NCBI GenBank assembly: GCA_023548195.1
Contig: JAJHZJ010000014.1
Coordinates: 19,842,218 to 19,906,217 of the forward strand
Direction: 5' to 3'
DNA: 64,000 bases
DNA from: Bettongia penicillata ogilbyi
Lineage: Eukaryota; Chordata; Mammalia; Diprotodontia; Potoroidae
In this document: piece by piece, positions 46,531-58,073 of the stretch
Position numbering within the stretch: position 1 is the first letter of the stretch
Layout: every line of letters begins with the position of its first letter
Notes under the pieces: generated by a model
Seen by the model: the letters and a program-made list of their open reading frames with translations, nothing else
What the model was told of the DNA's origin: nothing
The model's database searches: none
Program-made: the position numbers and the translations under genes

Positions 46531-48345
46531 CTAAGATTTTTGCCTTGATGAGATTTCTCATTTTCTTGCACTGTGGATTCAGCTGTAATCATTCTACAAG
46601 TCATACATAATTCCTCTTTTGGACTTTTTTTTTCCCCCTGAAAAGTAGTAGAAACTAAAGAAAATGTCTAGTCCATCATCTTTTTGGTCACATGACCAAT
46701 AAACTTTTAAAATTGAGAATTAACTTTCATCTGTGAGAGAACTCAGGGATAGTTTAAGCTAATGTGAAATTGAGAATGCAGGACAGGATAACAAGAGTTA
46801 GCCATTATCTTGTTAGAGAACTTGAAAATAAGTTTTGAAAAGAAAACCTGAGAAACTTGAATTCCTATCCTGAGGAAACTGTGTTTCTAGAGCGGAAGAG
46901 TCAGAAGTAGTGTTGGTCAGACTGTTCCATCCCATGTCAATTTCCTCTGCTTTTTGAGAGCATAGAGTTAACTCTGACTATAAGCTTGATTCATTAATGA
47001 TTCATTATAGAACAGTTATTTGTGCTGTTGTTACTATTTATCAAATTATGTGATCAGTGAAATAGATGTTATTTAAGCTTCTGAGTCCCAAGGATTTAAG
47101 ACTGAGAAAGCAAGAGAGGAGTGAAAGCTTATGGGAGAGGTTTTCTATGACTTACTTATCAACTGGGGCATGGGTTCAGAGTTAATTGGTTAAATAATGA
47201 AAATTTGCTGTTTATTTCTGTTCTTTTAAGAGTGTAATGAGTCTTTGGCTCGTACCTAGACCACCTAATCTGCAGGCATCCAAATAGGAGATGGTAAGAG
47301 CCTGCTTTTTGGAGGAGACTTTCTACACTATCCTATCATGGAGTTCAGAGCAACCTTTGTCCACTGGCTGTGTAGGACCTACATCTTTAGATCTGCCTGT
47401 CTGTGACACAGTCTAACTACCTGCACAGCATGCCTGCAACTAGGTTAAGTGTATTTCTGTTTCTGAACCTTGTTATATGTGGGGGTTCGTATTTGATATT
47501 TTTAATATTCTTCATGCATATTTTCTTATATAATTTACCCTTTGTAATTCATAGAAACATACATGTCAGACATATGTTACCTAATCACATCATATTATTT
47601 AGGTTTCATTTTCAAGTATTTTTCAGCTTTTATTATTGCCTAAAAAGACATAATCATATTATGTCTTTTTTTAATGCAAAGAGGAGAAAAATAAACATTT
47701 TTCTCTGAAGGTAAAGTTTTTATATAAAAATCAACTGGCACATTTTGCCTGTTATTTAAATTAATTAACATATTTTAACCTAGTAATCTGTTACCAAATT
47801 TATTAGTTAGGAGTGTATTATAGTGCCTTCAGTTAGAAACTAGTTTTTATATTCCTATAGCATTTTGCAAAATCATGTTTGATAAAAGAAATGTCACTAA
47901 AAAATGAGGAAGTTGGAAAGCTACTGGAATAGTATTCTTATGGGGGTGGGGAGGCAATGTTTACTGGTCTCCAAATTGACGAAATACCATAAAGGTAATT
48001 TCAGATCTAACTTTTCCTCTTGAAACTATAGTACAAATGATTGAAGATCAGATGTTTACTATGTTTTCAACTATAACTTGCCATGAATAGATATTTTGTA
48101 ATCAAGCTATAGTTTTGTGAAGTTTGAGCTCCTTGTATAACAAAAAGCAATAATTTTATGACTGGCACGTTATTGTCTCTTTAATACCCTTTACTGCACT
48201 AATAACGCAGTTGGCAAGCACACCTGCTTTTAGAGCTTTTAATGATTTTATCACATCCTGCTACGCAGAAATGTGCTTATGACTGCTCATGTACAAGGTT
48301 GGCATTTTCCCAGTTAGTCTCTGAAGTCCATTTAGATGCCCTGTC
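46531..48345. other. Mostly unique intronic sequence
   Basis: No repeat family was recognised over about 1.8 kb. The end (48170-48345) is less AT-rich and not low-complexity, with an 'acacctg' E-box-like site. A 101-codon frame at 47403-47708 has no motif and is treated as chance. Confidence 0.45.
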
Positions 48346-49209
48346 TGGCAAGAGGAATCTCTTTTAAAAATTTTTTAAAATAATATTTTATTTTTTCCAA
48401 TTAAACATAAAGACAGTTTTTAGCATTTGGTATTTTTTTTAAGTTTGAGTGCCAAATTCTCTGTCCCTGCCCTCTCTCTGAGACGGTAAGCAATTTGATA
48501 TAAGTTATACATGTGCAATCATGCGAAACATATTAACATATTAGTCATGTTGTGAAAGAAGACACAAACCAAAAAAAATAAATAAATAAAATGAAAAACA
48601 ATATACTTCAATTTGCATTCAGACTCCATCAATTCTTTCTCTGGATGTGGATAGATAGCATTTTTCATCATGAGTCCTTTGGAATTGTCTTAGATCTTTG
48701 TATTGCTGAGAATAAGTAAGTCATTCATACTTGATCATCATAAAATATTGCTGTTGTTGTGTACAATGTTGTCTTCACTTCACTTTGTCTCAGTTCACAT
48801 AAGTCATTCCAGGTTTTTCTAAAATCATCCTGCTAGTCATTTCTTACAGCACAATAGTATTCCACTACAATCACATACCATAACTTGTTCAGTCATTCCC
48901 CAATTGATGGACATACCCTCAATTTCTAGTTCTTTGCCACCACAAAAAGAGCTGTTTTACATATGTGTGTGTGTGTGTGTGTATGTGTATGTATATTTTC
49001 TTCTTTGGGATATAGACCTAGTTGTGGTATCGCTGGTTCAAAGGGTATGCACAATTTTATAGCCCTTTGGGTATAGCTTCAAATTGCTCACCAGAGTGGT
49101 TGGAACAGTTCACAACTCTGACAACACATTATTGTCATGATTTTTCCCACACTCTCTGCAACATTTCTCATTTTCCTTTTCTGTCATATTATTGGCAAGA
49201 AGAATCTCT
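48346..49209 (-). mobile_element. L1 3' end insertion with target-site duplication
   Basis: 17-bp direct repeats 'tggcaagRagaatctct' at 48346-48362 and 49193-49209 (one mismatch) bracket about 830 bp of antisense L1 3' UTR and ORF2 C-terminus. A (GT)n tract lies at 48963-49000. Confidence 0.9.
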
Positions 49210-49224
49210 AATTGATTGTGCAAG

Positions 49225-49440
49225 CAGAGTATATAAGCATGGTTTCATAGATAGGGCACTAGCCTTGGAGTCTGGAAGACTTGGGTTCAACTACTGATTC
49301 AGATACTTTCTCGGTCAGTAACTCTGGGCAAGTGATTTTTACCTCTCTGTACATCAGTTTTCACATCTGTAAAAAGAAGAGATTGGGCGTAATGACTTTT
49401 TAAAGTCCCTTTCAACCCAAATCTATGATCCTATGATTTT
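49225..49440 (+). repeat. tRNA-derived SINE
   Basis: 'gggcactagccttggagtct', 'gacttgggttcaac', 'gggcaagtgatttttacctc' and 'tgatcctatgattt'. Confidence 0.85.
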
Positions 49441-50459
49441 TAGCTCCTGACTAATAGATAAATGGCAACATTCACCTGGGTCTGCTTCATAAACAAGCAG
49501 TTTCTTTTAAAGATAAAGGCAAAGATTTTCCCTCTAATTGTTTTACAACATTAGATAAAATGTTTGGCATTTTTCTGGGTACCTAATACTGTAGTATTCT
49601 AATCATGATATATCTATCATTTAAGTCAGGAAAACTGTGAATTAAAATAGAATAAAGGTGACTTGACCACAGGGAGTAGTAAAATAGAATAAATAGTGGA
49701 GTGGAACAAATTTCTGGAAGGAAATACTCCCCTATAAATCAAATTTTACATGTATTATTAGTTGCTAATTAGGCATAATAGTAGTACTAGGAAGAAATAC
49801 TTTTCCCCCTCCTCTTATGATGAAGCATTAATTTCTATCATCTACCCTTAGGAGACTGATCCAAGTAAGAGAACTGGAAAGAGATAAGTTCCTCATGTGT
49901 CACATAAAATCAGTAAAAAGAAATGAAAAGGAGTTTTTAGAGCATCAGTTGGGGACAAAGTGAGCTCCCAGTGGGAGAATGCACAGGAGTAAACACAGAG
50001 ACAATGCTGAAGCAAACATCTGTATTGGACCATGAGAAAACAGCTATAGAAGCCAGAGGCTGAGGCACAAGGTTAGACCTACTCCCACCTATGGACACAG
50101 TTCCCTGTCAAGCCTGGGATGCAAAGAAGGTCAAGGAAGAGAACCAGCCATTCCATGAAAAAAATATGTCAGGGAAAGGCCAGTGCAGAGATGAGAAGAT
50201 TCGGTTGAACTTTTCTACTTCATTTAAAACTGCTAGAAGGGTCTGGATTCTGACCCTTGCAAAAGGTTCCAGTCCAGGAACTGAGACTGGAAAGATGAAT
50301 AAACAGGAAAACTTCAAATGTAGTGAATATAAACCATAGATTAAGAGAAGCTCAAAAAGTAAGAACATAAAATGAGTAATTCCACAACAAATAAAAGTAG
50401 AACCTCAGAAAAAAAAATGACTTGGCCACAAGGAGATAGAGTAAGTTCTTTTTTTTTTA

Positions 50460-52150
50460 ATGACACATTCTATTTACAGAAATAAGGACAACCTAAAAAA
50501 ATGCAACAATATTCATTGCCTAAGGTAGTCCAAGGCAACATAATAAAAATTACAATGCTACTTAGATTAATATACTTATTTAATATCATGTCAAACAAAC
50601 TAATAAAGGATTCCTTTATGGAACTAGAAAAAATAATAACAGAATTCACTTGGAGAAACAAGAAGTCAAGAATCTTAAGGGAAATGATGGAAAAAAAATG
50701 AGAATGAGGGAAGCCTAGCAGTATCATATCTCAGGCAAATATTACAAATAATCAGCAAATGATTTCATACTTGTTAAAAATGTAGAGGCTGATAAATAAG
50801 TAGAACAAATTGGCTATACAATACATAGAAGCAAAAGAATTCAGTAGTCCAGTGTTCAATAAACCCTAAGTCCATAGCTTACCCTTATTGCAGGGTTTGG
50901 ACTAACTGTGGGACAATAACTGAGGAAAATTGGACAGCAGTTCTGCAGAAGTTACTTTCAGATCAACATATAACAAATAAGTTATAAATGGATATATGTC
51001 CTAGACATAAAAGGTTACATCCTAAGCAAATTAGAAGAACAAAGAAGATGTTGTCTTTCAAATGATATACATAGAGGAAGACTTCATGAGTAAATAAACA
51101 TTCATAACCAAACAGAAGAGAAAGACCAAAAGAAGACAACATGGACAAATTTAAATATGCAAAATTTTAAAAGTTTTGCGCAAATTCAATTTTTCTTTTC
51201 TCTAATAAAATTCTCAAGATATATAAGGATCTGATTTAAATTTATAAGAAAAAGAGCCATTACCTAAATGATAAATGGTCAAAGGATACAAACAAAAGTA
51301 GTTTCAAGGGAAGAAATCTAAACTATAGCTGTACATAAAATTTTTTCCAAATCACTAATTATGCAAATGCCAATTAAAGCAACTTTAGCAAACAAACAAA
51401 CCAGATTCCTTGTTATACTATCAGGTTAGCAAAGTTGACAAGCAAGGAAAATGCCAAATGTTAGATCAGCTCTGGGAAAACAGGTATATCAATGTATTGT
51501 TTGTGGAGCTATGAATTAGTTTAGTCTTCTGGAAAGCAATTTTAAACTATTCCCCAGAAGTTACTAAACTGTGACATACTCTTTAATTCAGCAATACCAC
51601 TATTACAAGTATACCTCTAAAGAGATCAAAGAAATAGGAAAGGGTCCCAAATATAAATGTATATGTGTATGTGCATACACACATATTTATTTATTTTGTA
51701 GTGGCAAAAACCTGTAAAATCAAAGTGAATGCCCATCAATTGTGAGATGGAGCAATAAATTATGGTATAAGAATATAATAGATAATTTCATGATATAAGA
51801 AATCATGAAAGAGATGAGTTCGAAGGAATTGAGAAGACATGTATTTACTGATAAAGAGGAAAGTAAGTAGAAGAGTAAACATCTGTACAGATGAATGATT
51901 TTTAAAGACAGATGCACTTTGATCAACAGAGTGATCAAACATGATTTTCCAAGACTGATTATGAGGAATGCCATCTACTTCTTGACAAATAAGTGATGGA
52001 CTAATATGTAGAATTTGGAAATGACCACTATGGAAATTTTTTTTGCTTGACTGCACATATTTGTTAAAAATGGTTTTGCATTTTCTTTTCCCCAGTGAGG
52101 TAATAGGGATAAGAAGGAGGTGAGGAGAAAAAATGCTCGATAATTGATAA
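50460..52150 (+). mobile_element. L1 ORF2 C-terminal half and 3' UTR, degenerate
   Basis: 'gaactagaaaaaataataac', 'agaattcacttggagaaac', 'tggtcaaaggatacaaac', 'aatgcccatcaattgtgag' and 'cactatggaaattttttttg' follow L1 order. Many stops. Confidence 0.8.
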
Positions 52151-52154
52151 AATT

Positions 52155-53035
52155 AAATTAAAATTTTAGAAGTAAAATATTTTTAATTTTTTTTATTGTG
52201 TTCAACATTCACTTCCATAAGATTTTGAGTTTCAAATTTTCCCTCCCTCCTTCTCTGCCTTCCCCAAGACAGCATGCAATCTGATTTAGGCTCTACATAT
52301 ACATTCATATTAAAGATATTTTCATATTAGTCATGATATAAAAAAGAATTAGAACCAACGGGAGGAACTGAGAGAAAGAAAAAAACAAAACAAAACAACA
52401 AAAGAAGAGGAGAGCAAATAGTATTCTTCATCCACATTCAGACTCCAAAGTTCTTTCTCTGGATGTCGATAGCATTTTCAATTGTGAGTCTTTTGGAGCT
52501 GTCTTCGACCCTTGCATTGCTGAAATAAGTCTATCAAAGTCAGTCATTGCACAATGTGGTTGTTACTGTGTACAATATTCTCCTGGTTCTGCTCATTTCC
52601 CTCAACATCAGTTCATATAAATCTTTTCAGGTTTTTCTGAACTCTGCTTGCTCATCATTTCTTATAGCACTGTACTATTCCATTATATTCATAGACCACA
52701 ACTTGTTCAGCTATTCCCCAGCTGATGCACATCCCCTCAATTTCCAAATCTTGGCCACCACAAGAAGAACTGCTACAAATATTTTTGCACTTGTGGGCCT
52801 TTTTCCTGTTTTTATGATCCTTTCAAGATACAGACCTAGAAGTGTTATTGCTGGGTCAAAGTGTAGGGACACTTTTATAGCCTTTTGGGCATAATTCCAA
52901 ATTACTTTCCAGGATGGTTGGATCAGTTTCCAACTCCACCAACAATGCATTACTTTTCCAATTTTCCCACTTCTTCCCCAACATTTATAATTTTCCTGTT
53001 TTGTCATGTTAGCCAATCTGACAGGTGTGATGTGA
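52155..53035 (-). mobile_element. L1 3' end (ORF2 C-terminus and 3' UTR)
   Basis: Antisense L1 landmarks: 'tgttcaacattcacttcc', 'ttctctggatgtcgatagc', 'gttctgctcatttccctc', 'caacttgttcagctattcc', 'aagtgttattgctgggtc' and 'ccaactccaccaacaatgc'. It abuts the plus-strand L1 tail to tail. Confidence 0.92.
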
Positions 53036-53129
53036 TACTCAGAGTAAATATTTTTAAAATGGAATTAGACAACATTTGTTATAGAATAAGTAGCTAAGAA
53101 TAGAAGGCAAGAATTTTTGCCCAAGTAGT

Positions 53130-53350
53130 AAGTTCCATCAGTTAATAAAGAAGCATTTATTAACCATTTAATAGTGCTTAGATAGGCACTCTGCTAAGCT
53201 CTGGGGACAAAAAAGAAAGGTAAAAACAGTCCTTACTCTCAAGGAGCCCAAATTTTAATGGGGTAGATAATATGCAGATATAATCTCTCTAGATACAAAA
53301 TTTATACAGCAAAAATTAAAGTTATCAGACAAGGCATTATCAGCGGGGTT
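53130..53350 (-). repeat. Marsupial SINE, MAR-like (family uncertain)
   Basis: 'aataaagaagcatttattaa', 'gataggcactctgctaagct', 'ctggggacaaaaaagaaagg', 'tctcaaggagcccaaat'. This text is a common interspersed block in marsupials; the family name is from memory. Confidence 0.65.
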
Positions 53351-53369
53351 AATGAAAGGTAATTTTAGA

Positions 53370-53540
53370 GCAGAGATTCTTGAACTTTTTTTGTGTCTGG
53401 CATTCTTTTGGAAATCTTATGAGGCCTTTGGACCTCTTCTCAGAATACTTTTAAATGAATAAAAAAGATTGAAAAGAAAATAAATTATATTGAAATCCTA
53501 TATTCAAAGTATAAGAAAAACAAATCTGTGATAAAATACT
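53370..53540. repeat. Old non-autonomous repeat, copy 3 of 3
   Basis: 'gattcttgaactttttttgt', 'tggaaatcttatgaggcc', 'ctcagaatacttttaaatg' and 'aaattatattgaaat'. See copies at 13190 and 19940. Confidence 0.55.
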
Positions 53541-54431
53541 GATACATTAAACAAGACAATGTATTTAAAATTAAAGTTAAAATTTAAAACTAAAGTTAAA
53601 TGGTTAAATTGTACTTCTAAAAGTACTTTTTAAAGATATTAGTATTTGTACAGTAGAATATGACATATACTTTTGTTCATGGCCAATATGGAAATTTTTT
53701 TGCTTGACTTCATATATTTGTTAAAATGGTTTTGTTTTCTAATTACTTTGCTCTTTATCAGTACTTTAAAAAGTATTTTTAAAGTACTTTTTAAAGGTGC
53801 GAGCATTTTCTCAGCTTGTGTAAGAATCTTAAACTATAGGATGAACTTTGATAAGGGAACATGCTTTTCATGTTGTCCAACTAATCAGTTTTGATTTTTT
53901 TTATGTTGATGTTGATGATTACAAGTATTGATTTGCAAAGACATGTTGCAGATGTAATTAAAGCTTTCATAACTCATTTCATAGGGTAAGGATAGACTTC
54001 TTTCAAGGCATACTGTAATTCTTTGAGTTGTGAAGTTTTTTTAAATTTCACTCCAGAGGTAGTGAATTTTTTGTTCTTAGATCACTAAGTTCATCATTGT
54101 CTAGGTGAGTGTCTTTGATAGACTATATATCAGAAAGAAATGGATTAGTTTCAACTTTAATGCCATCTAGACAGAAATAATTTCTGAAAGAATTCAGAAA
54201 TGTTTCTACATAATAATAATGATGATAATAGTAGTAATTAATAGTAATGACACAACTATACAGTGCTTACCATCCTCTAGGCACTGTGGTATGTTCACAC
54301 ATTTCTCCTTTCAAGGAAATTGGCATAAAACTTTGTGTCTTACCTTCATCTTGGCAAAGCACTTACAGCATTTGAAAGTTTATAAAAATGTGGTCCTCTT
54401 GTTTTGATGATGGCTAGAAAAGATAGAGGAA

Positions 54432-55141
54432 TGACAGAGGAACCCCAAGACTAGAGTTCCTTGCATAGTCTATCTGGAAAGAATTCACGGACTCAAGCAT
54501 TCTTGAAGTCAAGGTGATCAAGATTTATTATGCTTTTCAGTGGACAAGAGTTCTCAGGGAATCTGCAACCTTAGGGAGCACAAGTAAATTTTATATAGAT
54601 TATTCTATAGTAAAACATGTGCCAAGTGTGCTTACTAGGTAATTTAGGGCAGTATTAGGGAGTGGTTAAAGACTGGTTAGTTCTTAAAGGAAACTACACT
54701 TTTAGCATCTACTATTCAAGTATTTTACCCAGAGTTCATCAGGAAATAGCACAAGAAAGGAGCTACATTCAAATGTGATTTTAGGCCTGAAACTATACTA
54801 GGTCAACTAATGGTTAGGACTGACTAAGGAATGCTAGGCTACTCTCATCAGTGTCTTGTTAGACAAGATAAAGGAGGGGACTATGCATTTTTTCTAAGTC
54901 TGGGATGCATATAATTGGTCAGTGAGTAGTAAATATCTTTATGACCCAGTATACAGCTGGTTCAAACTAAGAAATTCTTATAGGTGCAGGTGACTACTGA
55001 ATCAGGAAGGGGGATCTAAGTCTGTCTTTGGACTGGGGAAAAACTGCCTAGGATAGTGTTTTGAGTCTAGGGAGAAATGTGATTTTAGAATTGGAGTCCA
55101 AGAACAGGCACCCAAGCACCTCATCACTTTTATCCTCCACA
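54432..55141 (-). mobile_element. Probable solo LTR
   Basis: On the minus strand: a TATA-like 'tatataaaatttac' near 54590, 'gcataataaatcttgatcac' (polyadenylation signal near 54530), then a U5-like 'gtccgtgaattctttcc' region. Ends 'tgacagagg' and 'cctccaca' give an imperfect TG..CA inverted pair. No internal retroviral genes and no clear target duplication were seen. Confidence 0.55.
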
Positions 55142-55179
55142 TTGGAAGCTTGTTCAAGAAAATATGTAGCTTTTCAGTA

Positions 55180-55355
55180 GCTACATCATCTCCATTCATC
55201 CTGATGAATGTCTGGTCACTGGATCTAGATGGCTCTGGAGGAGAAAGGAGGCTGGTGACCTGCACAGCCCTCCTTCACTCAAAACAAAGTCAAGTGCAAG
55301 TCCTGTCATTATTTCTCTAATGGTATGGTTTTTTTCAGCAATGAAGGACAAACAC
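55180..55355 (+). repeat. RTE-derived SINE tail, truncated
   Basis: 'cattcatcctgatgaatgtc', 'ctagatggctctggagg', 'gacctgcacagccctcc' and an end in 'aaggacaaacacac'. Lacks the tRNA head. Confidence 0.85.
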
Positions 55356-55439
55356 ACACGAGAATGGTGGCATCAGCACCTTGAATTGAAAGATTTATCT
55401 TGTTTACTTGGTTAAAAATATTTATCCAGCAATCCAACC

Positions 55440-56040
55440 AATGGATACAATCCCTTCTTTTAAATTGCTCCCTGCAGTCCCTAAGGTGGCTATAAAGTAC
55501 AGCTGTCATCTCTGTTCCAGAACTGAAACCAGGGACTCTGCTGTCCTGCAAGTGCCTATAGCCAGCAAAGTTCCCTCCCCTCTGCTACTGCACTCACCAA
55601 GTGTGTGCTAGCTCCTTCTCCCCACTGTCCATAATGTGTCTGGTCAGCACAGCTGTGCTTGGCTTTCCCTGAACAGTGGAAAGTCCTTCAATCTTCTGCT
55701 CAGCAGTCAGACCCCCACAATGTCTACAAGTTGAAAGTTTCTAAGGCTGAAGCTGCCTCTCACCCCAGCTGCCCCTAGGGCATTGTTGTTGCTGGAGTCT
55801 GTGGAGTCTGCCTGGAAGTATTTGCACTTCACTGTGACAGAACCTTTGCCCCTGGAGGTCTTATATATCCTAGGATCCTCTCAAATTGTCTTAGAGGACA
55901 ACTGCTTTACCCTGTGTTTGTTTCTGTTGCTCTGAGATGATGATGTGCCATTTTCTCTGGAGGAAATTTGGAGGGCCAAAAGTTTTCTGACCTACTCCTC
56001 CATTTTCCCAGAATCTTCTGTTATTGAGTTTCTTAGTGCT
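55440..56040 (-). mobile_element. Old L1 5' UTR fragment
   Basis: 'ttttctgacctactcctcc', 'attttcccagaatcttctgt' and the GC-richer text before it resemble the minus-strand L1 5' UTRs at 19240-19385 and 4290-4830. Confidence 0.55.
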
Positions 56041-56092
56041 GTGGTTCTGTCTCCTTATCTTATTTGTTCTCCTGTAAATTACTGCATATCTA

Positions 56093-56100
<8 letters not shown>

Positions 56101-56139
<39 letters not shown>
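56101..56139 (+). repeat. (CA)n microsatellite
   Basis: About 18 uninterrupted CA units. Confidence 0.97.
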
Positions 56140-56389
56140 CTTTTCGATTTGCAGGAATTTGAGAAAAGTAGGTACTGTTAAGTTAATCAATAAGCATTAA
56201 TTATGTACCTACAGTGTTCCTGACAATATGCAAAAAACAGGGATACAAAGGAAGGTGCAATAACAGTCCTGGCCAATGAAAATGAAGGGTTTTGAGAGGT
56301 AGTGTTTTGTGTAAGGTCAGTATCACTGAGTGGAGAGTAAAGTGTTAGAAGACAGGAAAGACAGAGGAAGGGGAAAATTTGTGAAAGGC

Positions 56390-56605
56390 TTAACAAAGAG
56401 TTAACATGTACTAAGCGCTTTACAATTATCTCATTTGATCTGCACAACAATCCTGGGAGGTATATGCTATTATTATTCCTATTTTACAGAGAAATTGAAG
56501 AAATCGGTTAAGGTGGCTTGCTTAGTCACATATCTAATTAGCATCAGATACCAGATTTGAACTAAGTTCTTACTTCATCCATTGATCCACCAGCTGCTTC
56601 TTGCC
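56390..56605 (-). repeat. MIR-type SINE (probable source of a local duplicate)
   Basis: 'actaagcgctttacaatta', 'cacaacaatcctgggagg', 'attttacagagaaattg' and 'ccagatttgaactaagttc'. Its right half recurs at 57308-57432. Confidence 0.85.
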
Positions 56606-57009
56606 AAACAACTTTGCCCTGAAAAAGCAAAATATATTTTAATTTAATTATAAATTAAAAAAAAATAACTAACTCTTCATCAGTTAAGGAGCATAAACGT
56701 AGATTTAGAGGAAATCATCTAAGAAATCACCAGAGATATGCTCAACTGTTCTACTATAGGAATTTAAATGAGAATTGTCAATGTTATAAAAATTAAAAGA
56801 TGAGTCCTTGAAGAAGGAAAATCAGATGAAATGAGAGCAAGAATTAAATGTGTATAAAGAAAATTATCAACATAGAGAGTACAATAAAACAGTCTTTAAA
56901 AATGAATGTAAGTAATAAGCAGTAGAATTCACACAACAGAAGAGGGATTTGTGCATAATACAAAGCTGGACATAGAAAATAAAATAACACTAATATTCAA
57001 AATCATGTT

Positions 57010-57960
57010 TTAAAAAATCTGAACTCATTTAGAAGATGTGAAAAATATAACATGCTATTGCCATCTTAGGACTGCTGACATCAGAGAGAATTTGAAAACC
57101 AAAATAACCAGTACTTCACAATTCAGGAAATCATCAAAATGGTTTTCCACAACTGGTAAACTGCAGCTAGAAAGAATCTATAGGATGCCCACAAGGAAGA
57201 AATGCAGTTTAGCACACCTAGACACATTTTTCCTGCAACACTCTACTGGTAAGGAGAAACACACGCACACACACATACGTATACATATATACACACACAT
57301 ATATAATATGCTATTATTATTCCTATTTTACAGTTGAGGAAATTGAAGAAACTGGATAAGGTGACTTGCTCAGTCACATATCTAATTAGCATCAGATACC
57401 AGATTTGAACTAAGTTCTTACTCATCCAATCACTTCCCAAGTTCTAATTATCAAAGTGAATCAAAGCAGATCAAAGTGTACTTTTTAAGGACAAGAAGAG
57501 AGGATCACAGAAATTGAGAAAAGCATGATCTATGAACTCAGAATTATTTACCCAGAAAAATTCCACATGATCTATGAAGACAAAAGATCAACGTTTGAGA
57601 GTGAAAAAGGTATTGAAAAGTTTACACAGGGACATTTCAAAAACTCTAACCAAAAAATAAGCATAACAAAAAAAGAAAGAAAATCTGCTCCTAAAAATAT
57701 TGTATTGACTAAATCACTAAAAGAAAAGAAAAAGATTGGCAAAATATATTTGTAGTAAATATGTTAGAGAAAAGTCTAACCTCCATCATTTACAACTAAT
57801 GAATTAAATATCTATAAGACTAATGATGAACATTCTGCAATGGAGCAATGGCCAAAGAATAAGAATAGACAATTTACAGACATTTAATTTATAGATAATA
57901 AAGTAGGAAATGGAGAGAGAGACAGAGACAAAGAGACAGAGACAGATATATAATAAGAAA
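57010..57960 (+). pseudogene. Old L1 ORF1 and ORF2 C-terminal remnants
   Basis: ORF1-like text at 57010-57245, then, after the SINE duplicate, YELRIIYPEKFHMIYEDKRS (57528-57590), the ORF1 C-terminal domain. ORF2-like text follows ('caatggagcaatggccaaag'). Degenerate. Confidence 0.6.
57308..57432 (-). repeat. Duplicate of 56464-56587
   Basis: Shares the unusual block 'atatctaattagcatcagat' plus the following 24 bases with the SINE above, differing only at the other end by small indels and substitutions. It sits after a (CA)/(TA) tract at 57255-57305, inside an old L1 ORF1. Confidence 0.85.
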
Positions 57961-58073
57961 GAAACAGTTCCTGCCTTTAAAGGGTTTACATTCTAATGGT
58001 ATAAAGCAATACACAAAAGGAAGACGGAAAAAGTGAGGGGAAGAGGGAAGGTTAATAAAGGGGAATGAAAGCC

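Noticed and set aside
52547..52894. 115-codon plus-strand frame
   Set aside because: Antisense to the L1 ORF2 C-terminus; the minus-strand reading (52711-53016) carries L1 motifs such as NYKCWGRSGKIG and explains the open frame.
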